DNA from: Flavobacteriaceae bacterium
GTDB taxonomy: Bacteria > Bacteroidota > Bacteroidia > Flavobacteriales > Flavobacteriaceae
Direction: 5' to 3'
Assembly (NCBI GenBank): GCA_947482805.1
Contig: CANKLK010000136.1
Coordinates: forward strand, 1-5,593
DNA: 5,593 bases
In this document: one piece after another, positions 1-5,593 of the stretch
How the letters are laid out: each line of letters opens with the position of its first letter
Numbering within the stretch: position 1 is the stretch's first letter
Translations under genes and position numbers: made by a program
Notes under the pieces: model-generated
Seen by the model: the letters and a program-made list of their open reading frames with translations, nothing else
The model's database searches: none
Told to the model about the DNA's origin: nothing

Positions 1-2
1 AA

Positions 3-212
3 TTTGATTCTTTAAAAAGATTTGAAGGAACACATCCATTGGTTATGAAAGAAAGAATTGAACAAAAAAATTGGGACATAACCCTCGACATTAAAAAGAA
101 AAATTTAAAATTAAAATATCGAATGCTGGATTGGTTGGAAAAGCGAATTGGAAGAAGATTATTCACTTTTAAAAACCATAAAATAGTAAAGCGATATGAA
201 TTCAATAATTGA
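3..212 (+). CDS. C-terminal end of a probable family 2 glycosyltransferase (5' partial)
   Basis: This open frame enters from the left edge and gives 69 residues before a TGA stop. The start and the catalytic domain lie outside the window. The visible part holds the segment FEGTHPLVMKERI (residues 7-19), then NWDITLDI (23-30), then a very basic tail ending KRYEFNN. From memory, an 'F-x-G-x-HP-x-VM-x-x-RI' segment followed by a lysine-rich tail is common at the C-terminus of GT2 glycosyltransferases in Bacteroidota polysaccharide clusters, and the downstream genes fit that setting. No nucleotide-sugar site or DXD motif can be seen, so the family call rests on the tail and the context. It is probably an upstream member of the same glycan locus. 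It could instead be another cluster protein with a basic C-terminus. Confidence 0.6.
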   Translation, partial: FDSLKRFEGTHPLVMKERIEQKNWDITLDIKKKNLKLKYRMLDWLEKRIGRRLFTFKNHKIVKRYEFNN

Positions 213-279
213 TTATAAATGATGGAGAATTTTAAAAGTCAATCGCAGATAAATTTTTGCAAAATTTAAACAACAATTC
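213..279 (+). other. Intergenic spacer, possible leader of the fucosyltransferase operon
   Basis: This 67-base A/T-rich spacer is the longest gap in the window and the only sizeable one upstream of the tightly packed genes. A promoter for the 280-5343 block could sit here. The best candidate is AATTTTTG near 252-259, which resembles the Bacteroidota -7 consensus TAnnTTTG but lacks its leading T. I see no convincing -33 TTTG at the right distance, so no promoter is called. The frame opening at ATG 219 stops after 16 codons and has no supporting feature. Confidence 0.4.
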
Positions 280-1122
280 ATGATTGTAATTCAATTTTTA
301 GGCGGATTAGGAAATCAAATGTTTGAATATGCCTTATATTATAGTTTTCAAAAAAAAGGATGCATAAGTAAAATTGACTTGTCTCAATATAAAAAGGAAG
401 TAACACATAATGGATATGAGTTGGAAAGGATATTTGGTGTTAATGGGAAATATGCTTCAGCGTTAGAAAAAAGAAAATGGAAGCTTATTAGTAAACTTTT
501 ATACCTTTTTTTTGGAAAGCCATACAAAGAAAAACCATCACAACAATATTTGTATAACCCAAAAGTTTCAAAAATTAGAAACGGATTTTTAAAAGGATAT
601 TGGCAAACTGAAAAATATTTTTCTCAAATTGAATTAGAACTAAGAAAGAAATTTATTTTTCCGAAATTAGAGGGTAAGGGAAATATTGATGTTGCACAAA
701 AAATTATTGCAAATAAATCAGTTAGTTTGCACATTAGAAGAGGAGATTATTTATTTGGAGGAAGAGATTGTAGTTTGTCTATTAATTATTATCAAAAGGC
801 AATTGATTACATAAATAAACATGTGGATAATCCTTGTTTTTTTATTTTTTCAGATAATATCGAATGGGCAAGAGAAAACATCAAAATTATTAATGCTAAT
901 TATATAGATTGGAATAAAAAGAATGAAAGCTATGTTGATATGCAATTAATGAGTATGTGTAGTCATAATATTATCGCCAACAGTTCATTTAGTTGGTGGG
1001 GTGCCTGGTTAAATAACAATAAAAACAAAATAGTAATTGCACCAGAGAAATGGATGCCAGACATAAATACAGAAATAAATCTTTTACCTGAAAATTGGAT
1101 TAAAATAAAAAATGAATTTTAA
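280..1122 (+). CDS. GT11 family fucosyltransferase, probably alpha-1,2
   Basis: This is a 280-residue cytosolic glycosyltransferase expected to move L-fucose from GDP-fucose onto a sugar acceptor, usually by an alpha-1,2 bond to galactose. The GT11 signatures are all visible: an N-terminal GGLGNQMFEYA (residues 8-18), LKGYWQTEKYF (104-114), the GDP-fucose-binding HxRRxDY motif as HIRRGDY (151-157), FSDNIEWA (190-197), and the C-terminal SSFSWWGAWL (235-244). The length is normal for bacterial GT11 enzymes, and no signal peptide or membrane segment is seen, so it is complete. The ATG at 280 is favoured because the glycine-rich motif starts only seven residues later, as in the family. No Shine-Dalgarno is present; the leader is A-rich. 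The stop lies inside or just before the next gene, suggesting translational coupling. The acceptor and exact linkage cannot be read from sequence, and related GT11 enzymes may use other acceptors. Confidence 0.93.
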   Translation: MIVIQFLGGLGNQMFEYALYYSFQKKGCISKIDLSQYKKEVTHNGYELERIFGVNGKYASALEKRKWKLISKLLYLFFGKPYKEKPSQQYLYNPKVSKIRNGFLKGYWQTEKYFSQIELELRKKFIFPKLEGKGNIDVAQKIIANKSVSLHIRRGDYLFGGRDCSLSINYYQKAIDYINKHVDNPCFFIFSDNIEWARENIKIINANYIDWNKKNESYVDMQLMSMCSHNIIANSSFSWWGAWLNNNKNKIVIAPEKWMPDINTEINLLPENWIKIKNEF

Positions 1123-1858
1123 GATGCAAACATTAATAAAATATATTTCAGCGTATTTAGATTGTCGCAATGATTTAAAAAAATTAAAAAAACAAAAGGG
1201 ACAGGATTCCCTTTTTCCTTTTGCTAAAAAACGTTTAATATTGAATGAGAAATTTAGTGACTCTGGAATTGCATCAGGTCACTATTTTCATCAGGATTTA
1301 TTGGTTGCTCATAAAATATTTCAAAATAATCCAAAAAAACATGTTGATATCGGGTCTAGAACAGATGGATTTGTTGCACACGTTGCCACATTCAGAGAAA
1401 TAGAAGTTTTTGATATAAGAAGCCAAAATAAAAAAATAAAAAACATCATTTTTAAAAAAGCAGATCTTACTGAACTTCCAAATAATTTGATTGATTACAC
1501 AGATTCCATTTCCTCACTTCATGCTATTGAACATTTTGGATTAGGTCGCTATAATGATGCTATTGATTACTGGGGATATTTAAAAGCTATAGAAAATATA
1601 ACTAAAATTTTAAAGTCAGGGGGTAGATTTTATTTTTCTACGCCAATTGGAAAACAAAGAATAGAGTTTAATGCACATCGAGTTTTTGCTGTAGAATATT
1701 TACTTGAATTATTCAAAGGAAACTATATAATATACACATTCTCATACGTAAATGATGAAGGAGATTTATTTGAAAATATTGAATTAAATGAAGAAGAAAT
1801 AAAAAGAAACCTTGGTTGTACATATGGCTGTGGAATATTTGAATTAATAAAAAAATAA
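1112..1858 (+). CDS. DUF268 family protein, methyltransferase-like fold
   Basis: This 248-residue soluble protein matches, by recall, the DUF268 family, named first from Caenorhabditis proteins and also found in bacterial polysaccharide clusters. Visible family blocks are SGHYFHQDLLVA (residues 55-66), HVDIGSRTDGFVAHVA (77-92), FDIR (100-103), SSLHAIEHFGLGRYND (134-149), FSTPIG (175-180), NAHRVF (187-192) and a C-terminal YGCGIFELIKK. VDIGSR followed by an acidic strand end (FDIR) and a late GGRFYFSTP strand has the order of a class I SAM-dependent methyltransferase. The reaction is not established as far as I know. Placement straight after a fucosyltransferase invites a glycan O-methyltransferase role, which is inference. 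The start is ambiguous: ATG 1112 overlaps the upstream gene by 11 bases, while ATG 1124 (residue 5) begins one base after its stop. Nothing conserved would be lost with the later start. Confidence 0.85.
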   Translation: MNFKMQTLIKYISAYLDCRNDLKKLKKQKGQDSLFPFAKKRLILNEKFSDSGIASGHYFHQDLLVAHKIFQNNPKKHVDIGSRTDGFVAHVATFREIEVFDIRSQNKKIKNIIFKKADLTELPNNLIDYTDSISSLHAIEHFGLGRYNDAIDYWGYLKAIENITKILKSGGRFYFSTPIGKQRIEFNAHRVFAVEYLLELFKGNYIIYTFSYVNDEGDLFENIELNEEEIKRNLGCTYGCGIFELIKK

Positions 1859-1869
1859 AAATAAATCGA

Positions 1870-2484
1870 ATGGCAGTTTTTTATAAAATAATAGAAACAA
1901 TAAAAAAGTTTAACGATTCTAGGAAAATAAAAAAATGGGAACGTGCAGGAAGTCCAATACCTACACCACATGTGGTTAAACAGTTGGCTATTAAAAAGTA
2001 CAAACATATTTATGGATATAATATTCTAGTTGAAACAGGTACGTTTAGAGGAGATATGGTTGAAGCGCAAAGGAAACATTTTGACTATGTATACTCAATT
2101 GAATTAAGTCCTAAATTATGGCAAGATGCTGTAAATCGTTTTCGTAAATCTGATAACATTTCAATTATGCAAGGTGATAGCGGAAATGTTTTAAAAGAAA
2201 TTATTGCTACATTAGACAAGCCGGCAATCTTTTGGCTTGATGGACATTATTCTGCCGGTGAAACAGCTAAAGGAGAAAAAGAATGTCCAATTTTTGAAGA
2301 ATTAGATTGCATTTTCATAAACAATAAGTTTAACCACGTATTATTAATTGATGATGCAAGATGCTTTAATGGAGAAGGTGATTACCCTACAATTGAAAAT
2401 CTTACAGCATACATTAAATCAAAGAACAATAAATATCAATTAGAGGTGAAAGATGATATTTTACGTTATACAGTTCTATCATAA
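1870..2484 (+). CDS. SAM-dependent methyltransferase-like protein of a glycan cluster
   Basis: This 204-residue soluble protein has a Rossmann-type methyltransferase layout. After a basic N-terminal helix comes LVETGTFRGD (residues 53-62), a plausible SAM-binding motif I of the 'E-x-GT-x-x-G' type. An acidic strand end follows as SIELSP (76-81), then MQGDSG (100-105), a strand with FWLDGHYSAGETAKG (121-135), CPIFEEL (139-145), LLIDDARCF (158-166) and DYPT (171-174). The LDGHYSAG and IDDAR blocks are striking and probably form the active site. I recall similar proteins in polysaccharide loci, often annotated only as class I methyltransferase or hypothetical. The substrate is unknown; a sugar or glycan hydroxyl is the natural guess from context. 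It is unlike its DUF268 neighbour in sequence, so the two are not a recent duplication. It starts 11 bases after that gene and ends 17 bases before the GT4 gene. No Shine-Dalgarno is present. Confidence 0.75.
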   Translation: MAVFYKIIETIKKFNDSRKIKKWERAGSPIPTPHVVKQLAIKKYKHIYGYNILVETGTFRGDMVEAQRKHFDYVYSIELSPKLWQDAVNRFRKSDNISIMQGDSGNVLKEIIATLDKPAIFWLDGHYSAGETAKGEKECPIFEELDCIFINNKFNHVLLIDDARCFNGEGDYPTIENLTAYIKSKNNKYQLEVKDDILRYTVLS

Positions 2485-2501
2485 ATTACTTTTAATTATA
2501 C

Positions 2502-3566
2502 ATGATAATTTTAGAATTAAATTTTGAAAGAAATTGGAGAGGTGGCGAACAACAAACCTTATACAATGCCAAGGGTTTCATTAGCCAGGGCATAGAAGTA
2601 CACTTAATTTGCAGAAAAAATAGTGCGCTCGAAAAAAAAGCAATTGCAGAAAATATTATTGTCCATGCTTTTAAAAGTATTTGGGGCGTATTCTTCTTCT
2701 TAATTATAAGCGGAAAAAAATTTCAAGTGATGCATGCTCAGGGATCAAAAATTCTAACTTATTGCATTCTTTCAAAACCATTTCATAAATCTAAAATCCT
2801 TTTTACAAGAAGGGTAAATTTTGTTCAATCCGGTATTCTGACAAAATTGAAATACAGATATACAGATAAAATTGTTGCAATTAGTTCGTCGGTAAAAAAT
2901 ATCGTTTCAACTTTTACATCAAGAACTGATATTGTTTTGATTTCAGATATTGTTATTGAAAAAAATTTAAATAAACAACATTTAAATGACAAATTAAACC
3001 ATTTGCACATAGAGAATAAAAGCATAATTGGCACGATTGCTGCATTGAGTTTAGAAAAAAATCCATATGGTACAATAGAGGCCATAAAAATGTTAAAAGA
3101 AAAAAGAAATGATTTTGTTTTCTTGCATTTCGGCGAAGGTGTATTAATGGAAAAAATGAAAGAGCTGATTGAAACATATCAATTGAGTGACACTTATATT
3201 TTAATGGGTTTTGAAGAAAATGTAACGGATTACTTTTCAAAAATTGAAATATTTGTGATGAATTCAAACAATGAGGGTCTTTGCAGTAGTGTATTAGATT
3301 CATTTCTGTACAAAGTGCCTGTCATATCAACTTTAGCTGGGGGATTAAGCGATTTAATAAAAGAAGATCGTGGAATAATATGTGAAATGAATAATGCAAA
3401 AATGCTTTCCGAAAAAATGAATTTTTTGTTAGAAAACCCACTCGTAGCTAAAAAACTAGTTACAAATGCATATCATTATGTAACAAATAACCATGGTTTA
3501 GATTTTATCACGGCGCAATATGTACAATTGATTGATAAAATGATAAACAATAATACCCCAAACTAA
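2502..3566 (+). CDS. GT4 family glycosyltransferase (GT-B fold)
   Basis: This 354-residue protein has the two-domain GT-B layout of retaining family 4 glycosyltransferases that use nucleotide-activated sugars. The N-terminal acceptor domain starts with LNFERNWRGGEQQTL (residues 6-20), whose RGGEQQ loop marks a recognisable subgroup, and includes VMHAQGSK (76-83) and FTRRVNF (101-107). The C-terminal donor domain starts near IGTIAALSLEKNPYG (176-190), followed by FGEG (210-213), MGFEENV (235-241), NEGLCSSVLDSF (257-268) and AGGLSDLI (279-286). The EX7E donor motif is present as E258 with Asp at 266 in place of the second Glu. A hydrophobic run at 60-70 (IWGVFFFLIIS) is probably a buried Rossmann segment, not a membrane anchor. 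Length is normal and the gene looks intact. Its TAA stop shares a base with the next ATG. The sugar donor and linkage cannot be predicted. Confidence 0.9.
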   Translation: MIILELNFERNWRGGEQQTLYNAKGFISQGIEVHLICRKNSALEKKAIAENIIVHAFKSIWGVFFFLIISGKKFQVMHAQGSKILTYCILSKPFHKSKILFTRRVNFVQSGILTKLKYRYTDKIVAISSSVKNIVSTFTSRTDIVLISDIVIEKNLNKQHLNDKLNHLHIENKSIIGTIAALSLEKNPYGTIEAIKMLKEKRNDFVFLHFGEGVLMEKMKELIETYQLSDTYILMGFEENVTDYFSKIEIFVMNSNNEGLCSSVLDSFLYKVPVISTLAGGLSDLIKEDRGIICEMNNAKMLSEKMNFLLENPLVAKKLVTNAYHYVTNNHGLDFITAQYVQLIDKMINNNTPN

Positions 3567-3568
3567 TG
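3564..3568 (+). other. TAATG stop-start overlap joining the GT4 and GT2 genes
   Basis: The TAA stop of the upstream gene and the ATG of the downstream gene share one A. Such overlaps commonly go with translational coupling by re-initiating ribosomes. No Shine-Dalgarno is seen upstream, so coupling is a plausible way for the second gene to be translated. It also supports this ATG as the true start. Confidence 0.8.
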
Positions 3569-4369
3569 CAAGCATCCATCATTATTTCTTATTATAAAAA
3601 CTTAACGAATCTCGAAATAATTTTACGTGCATTAAATAATCAATCTACTAAAAATTCTTTTGAAGTAATTATTTCTGAGGATGACAATGATTTGTACACA
3701 AAGGATTTTTTAAATCACATAAAAGCAAATTTAAATTACCAAATAACGCATATTTCACAGCAAGACGAAGGATTTCAAAAATGTAAATCTTTAAATAGTG
3801 CTGTAAAAATAAGTACCTCTGATTTTTTAATTTTTATTGATGGAGATTGTATTCCGCATAAAAAATTTGTAGCGAATTATTTAAACAGTAAAAAAGCAAA
3901 CCTAGTTTTATTTGGCAGAAGGGTTATATTGAGCGAAACCTTATCAAAAAAAATCATTTTCAAAAAAGAATTTTCTAATCTATCCCTTTTCAATTTAATT
4001 AAGTATAAATGCAAAAGAATAGAAGATGGCATTTACTTTCCAGTGATAAACAAATGGATTAAAAAGAAAACAGAAAGTTTGCTATTGGGATGTAATATGG
4101 GAATTAACAAAACAGATTTGATGAAGATTAATGGTTTTGATGAAGATTATATATTTCCTGGAGGAGGCGAAGATTCTGATATAGAATGGAGATTTAAAAA
4201 AATAGATGGAATAAAATTTAAATCCATGCGATTTATGGCAATCGTTTACCATCTTTACCATATAGAAAGATTTAATAAAGAGCAAGAAGTTGAACGAACT
4301 AAATTTATGAATAAGAAAATAAATTTAGGCTACTTTTTTTGTAAAAATGGACTAACTAAAGCGAGCTAA
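3566..4369 (+). CDS. GT2 family glycosyltransferase (GT-A fold)
   Basis: This 267-residue inverting-type glycosyltransferase has a GT-A domain from the first residues: ASIIISYYKN (3-12), EVIISEDDN (33-41), DEGFQKCKSLNSAV (67-80), and IDGDCIPH (91-98), which supplies the DXD metal and nucleotide-sugar site at D92 and D94. A later block, LLGCNMGINKTDLMKINGFDE (about 173-193), followed by GGGEDSDIEWRF (199-210), carries the 'N-M-x-x-x-K/R-x-D-x-x-x-x-N-G-F-D' and 'GGEDxD' pattern. I recognise this from chondroitin-polymerase-like and galactosyltransferase-type C-terminal regions, where the ED pair includes the probable catalytic base. A VYHLYH histidine pair (227-232) follows. There is no membrane segment, so it acts in the cytosol or at the inner membrane face. 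The gene is complete and linked by TAATG overlaps on both sides. The sugar donor cannot be read from sequence. Confidence 0.9.
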   Translation: MQASIIISYYKNLTNLEIILRALNNQSTKNSFEVIISEDDNDLYTKDFLNHIKANLNYQITHISQQDEGFQKCKSLNSAVKISTSDFLIFIDGDCIPHKKFVANYLNSKKANLVLFGRRVILSETLSKKIIFKKEFSNLSLFNLIKYKCKRIEDGIYFPVINKWIKKKTESLLLGCNMGINKTDLMKINGFDEDYIFPGGGEDSDIEWRFKKIDGIKFKSMRFMAIVYHLYHIERFNKEQEVERTKFMNKKINLGYFFCKNGLTKAS

Positions 4370-4371
4370 TG
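4367..4371 (+). other. TAATG stop-start overlap joining the GT2 and CgeB-like genes
   Basis: This has the same one-base overlap as the preceding gene junction: the TAA stop and the next ATG share an A. It fixes the downstream start with good confidence and suggests that the last three genes of the block are translated in a coupled way. Confidence 0.8.
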
Positions 4372-5343
4372 AAACTACTTTTTATAAATAGTTCAAGTAC
4401 TGATTATTTGCAAGACCTTACTTATTCTGGGCTTGTAAAAATTCTTGGCGTCGAAAATGTAATAGATTATCCTTGGAATTTAAAATATCATTTGCCAGTA
4501 AAAAACTATCCTAAAAATTTAGGATACGCTAAATTTTCAATCCATTTTAATTTCAATATCAACTATAAAGCGTTTGATGCAGTTATACTTGCTTCTGCTA
4601 AAAAAGACGCTTTGGCTGTGTTAAAAAATATACTTCCTAAAATTCCTAATACGCCGATTGTTTTTCTTGATGGTGGAGACAGGCCCGAAATTGGAGGAGA
4701 TTTTTATCGATTGGGAATTGAAACTTCCTATCTAGAACTGATTAAAATTCGTCCATTTGATTTGATATTTAAAAGAGAATACTTTTTAAATGAACATAGC
4801 AAATCAACCCATATTCACCCTTTTCCTTTTTCATTTCCATTTAATGTTTCTATCCCATCAGCAAATGAGAAAAAATATGATGTTGCATTTTGGGCTCAAA
4901 AAGAACCTGCCATTAGAGAAAACGCATTAAAAATGCTGGAAGGAAAATATGATTGTAATGAAAATGGAACTAAACTAAACCAAGATTTTAAAACGTATAA
5001 TCGAAAAGGAAAATTCTATCTTGAAGAATTATCGAGATGTAAAATTGTATTAAACTTTAGAGGAGGTGGATGGGACACCATGAGATATTGGGAAGTTCCT
5101 GCGGTAAATACTTTTATGATTAGTCAAAAACCTCAAATACACATACCTAATAATTTTGAAGATGGCAAACATTTGATTTGGTGTTCGGATTCTCTAGATG
5201 ACTTGTTTGATAAAATTGATTACTATCTAAAAAATGAAAGTGAAAGAATTAAAATTGCTCAACAAGGTAAAGAACATTTGTATAAATATCACTTGAATAC
5301 AAATAGAGCTCAATTTTTAATCGACGTTATTAATGAACTATAA
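4369..5343 (+). CDS. CgeB-like GT-B type putative glycosyltransferase
   Basis: This 324-residue soluble protein has a C-terminal region like the 'glycosyl transferases group 1' variant seen in CgeB-type proteins. The N-terminal half starts with a Rossmann strand, KLLFINSSS (2-10), and contains FDAVILASAK (69-78), VFLDGGDRPEIGGD (98-111) and FKREYF (134-139), a pattern I associate with this group. The C-terminal half has KKYDVAFWA (168-176), YLEELSRCKIVLNF (217-230), RGGGWDTMRYWEVPAV (231-246), and a terminal helix with AQQGKEHLYKYH (297-308). The 'L-x-x-C-K-x-x-L-N-x-x-G-x-x-x-x-R-x-x-E' arrangement corresponds to the nucleotide-binding end of such enzymes, with E242 as the likely donor-binding acid. 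The family has few characterised members, so donor and acceptor are unknown and a non-catalytic role is possible. It is the last gene of the tightly packed block and is probably complete. Confidence 0.75.
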   Translation: MKLLFINSSSTDYLQDLTYSGLVKILGVENVIDYPWNLKYHLPVKNYPKNLGYAKFSIHFNFNINYKAFDAVILASAKKDALAVLKNILPKIPNTPIVFLDGGDRPEIGGDFYRLGIETSYLELIKIRPFDLIFKREYFLNEHSKSTHIHPFPFSFPFNVSIPSANEKKYDVAFWAQKEPAIRENALKMLEGKYDCNENGTKLNQDFKTYNRKGKFYLEELSRCKIVLNFRGGGWDTMRYWEVPAVNTFMISQKPQIHIPNNFEDGKHLIWCSDSLDDLFDKIDYYLKNESERIKIAQQGKEHLYKYHLNTNRAQFLIDVINEL

Positions 5344-5393
5344 CGCATTTGAAAAAAATTAAAACAAAAAAATTTATACAATAATTACTTAAA
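5344..5393 (+). other. Intergenic spacer at the end of the glycan block
   Basis: This 50-base, very A/T-rich spacer separates the last glycan gene from meaB. It is longer than any gap inside the block, and functional class and base composition both change across it. A meaB promoter probably lies here: a TTTG at 5348-5351 could serve as a Bacteroidota -33 element, but no good TAnnTTTG follows at the usual distance. No hairpin with a T-run is visible, so no intrinsic terminator is called. Confidence 0.45.
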
Positions 5394-5593
5394 ATGTTGG
5401 ATTGGCATAAAAATATAGAATTATTAAAAGCAGGTGATATGAAATCACTTGCTCGTTGCATTTCATTGGTAGAAAATGAAGCACCTGGCTACGAAACCTT
5501 TATGCAATCGTTGAATACCAACAACAAAGGACAGATCATTGGTATCACTGGACCGCCGGGCGCGGGTAAAAGCACCATCACAGATGCCCTTAT
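5394..5593 (+). CDS. meaB: MeaB, methylmalonyl-CoA mutase-associated GTPase (3' partial)
   Basis: Only the first 66 codons are present and the window edge cuts the gene; family members are usually about 320-340 residues. The N-terminal helical region includes LLKAGDMKSLARCISLVENEAPG (residues 10-32), the arginine-and-glutamate 'LAR-x-IS-x-VEN' segment typical of MeaB/ArgK proteins. It leads into GQIIGITGPPGAGKST (46-61) with the P-loop GPPGAGKS (53-60). This order is diagnostic of the MeaB/ArgK G3E GTPases. These bind B12-dependent methylmalonyl-CoA mutase in the cytosol, gate cofactor loading and protect the enzyme from inactivation. That places the gene in propionate and methylmalonyl-CoA metabolism, unrelated to the glycan genes. 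Its G+C is about 41% by hand count, well above the upstream genes. No Shine-Dalgarno is seen. ATG 5394 is the first in-frame start that leaves the family N-terminus whole. Confidence 0.92.
   Translation, partial: MLDWHKNIELLKAGDMKSLARCISLVENEAPGYETFMQSLNTNNKGQIIGITGPPGAGKSTITDAL

Noticed and set aside
204..214. Small inverted repeat TCAAT-A-ATTGA at the end of the partial glycosyltransferase
   Set aside because: The 5-base arms are weak and A/T-only apart from one pair, and no T-run follows, so it is not a credible terminator.
252..259. Possible Bacteroidota -7 promoter element AATTTTTG
   Set aside because: It lacks the leading T of TAnnTTTG and has no convincing -33 TTTG at the right distance; A/T-rich spacers yield such partial matches often.
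219..269. Short open frame of 16 codons in the spacer before the fucosyltransferase
   Set aside because: It has no ribosome-binding site or motif, and a frame this short arises easily by chance.
350..513. Runs of eight A (350-357) and eight T (506-513) early in the fucosyltransferase as possible phase-variation tracts
   Set aside because: Some fucosyltransferases in other bacteria do vary by slippage, but runs of eight are expected in DNA this AT-rich, a similar A run occurs in the GT4 gene at 2632-2639, and the frame is intact.
1723..2007. Antisense open frame of 94 codons across the DUF268 end and the next gene
   Set aside because: It is rich in Phe, Tyr and Ser as expected from reading AT-rich coding DNA backwards, has no recognisable motif, and lies across two well-supported genes.
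2825..3303. Two overlapping antisense open frames inside the GT4 gene
   Set aside because: Both lie fully within a gene with clear GT4 motifs, overlap each other in different frames and show no domain.
4082..4285. Antisense open frame of 67 codons inside the GT2 gene
   Set aside because: It lies opposite the conserved GCNMG to GGEDSD region of the GT2 enzyme and has no features of its own.
5348..5382. Possible meaB promoter with TTTG at 5348 and TATACAAT at 5375
   Set aside because: The spacing of about 23 bases is too long and the second element does not match TAnnTTTG, so it is mentioned only as a possibility.

Overview
The window is a single-direction block of surface-glycan assembly genes, cut at both ends, that runs up to the start of an unrelated core-metabolism gene. 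The DNA is very AT-rich (about 30% G+C in 901-1100 and about 26% in 4201-4320, both counted by hand). No start codon is preceded by a recognisable Shine-Dalgarno sequence; the leaders are A/T-rich instead. That pattern, with the protein types, suggests a member of the Bacteroidota. The phylum call is an inference and the genus cannot be read from this sequence.

Layout, all on the + strand: (1) 3-212, the C-terminal end of what is probably a family 2 glycosyltransferase; (2) a 67-base spacer; (3) 280-1122, a GT11 fucosyltransferase, probably alpha-1,2; (4) 1112-1858, a DUF268 protein with a methyltransferase-like fold; (5) 1870-2484, a second, different SAM-methyltransferase-like protein; (6) 2502-3566, a GT4 glycosyltransferase; (7) 3566-4369, a GT2 glycosyltransferase; (8) 4369-5343, a CgeB-like, GT-B type putative glycosyltransferase; (9) a 50-base spacer; (10) 5394 to the window end, the first 66 codons of MeaB, the GTPase chaperone of methylmalonyl-CoA mutase.

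Genes 280-5343 are packed with 11-base, 1-base and 1-base overlaps and gaps of 11 and 17 bases, so they look like one transcription unit. Together they probably add sugars one after another, fucose among them, to a lipid-linked O-antigen, capsule or exopolysaccharide repeat, or to a glycoprotein glycan. The two methyltransferase-like proteins may modify those sugars. The window has no flippase, polymerase, chain-length regulator or nucleotide-sugar synthesis gene, so the final polymer cannot be named.

Base composition rises to about 41% G+C in the meaB fragment. This marks the probable downstream edge of the glycan cassette. I found no RNA genes, CRISPR arrays, insertion sequences, convincing terminators or long repeats. 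The most interesting unexplained content is the pair of adjacent, unlike methyltransferase-fold proteins next to the fucosyltransferase. I see no clearly unprecedented system.
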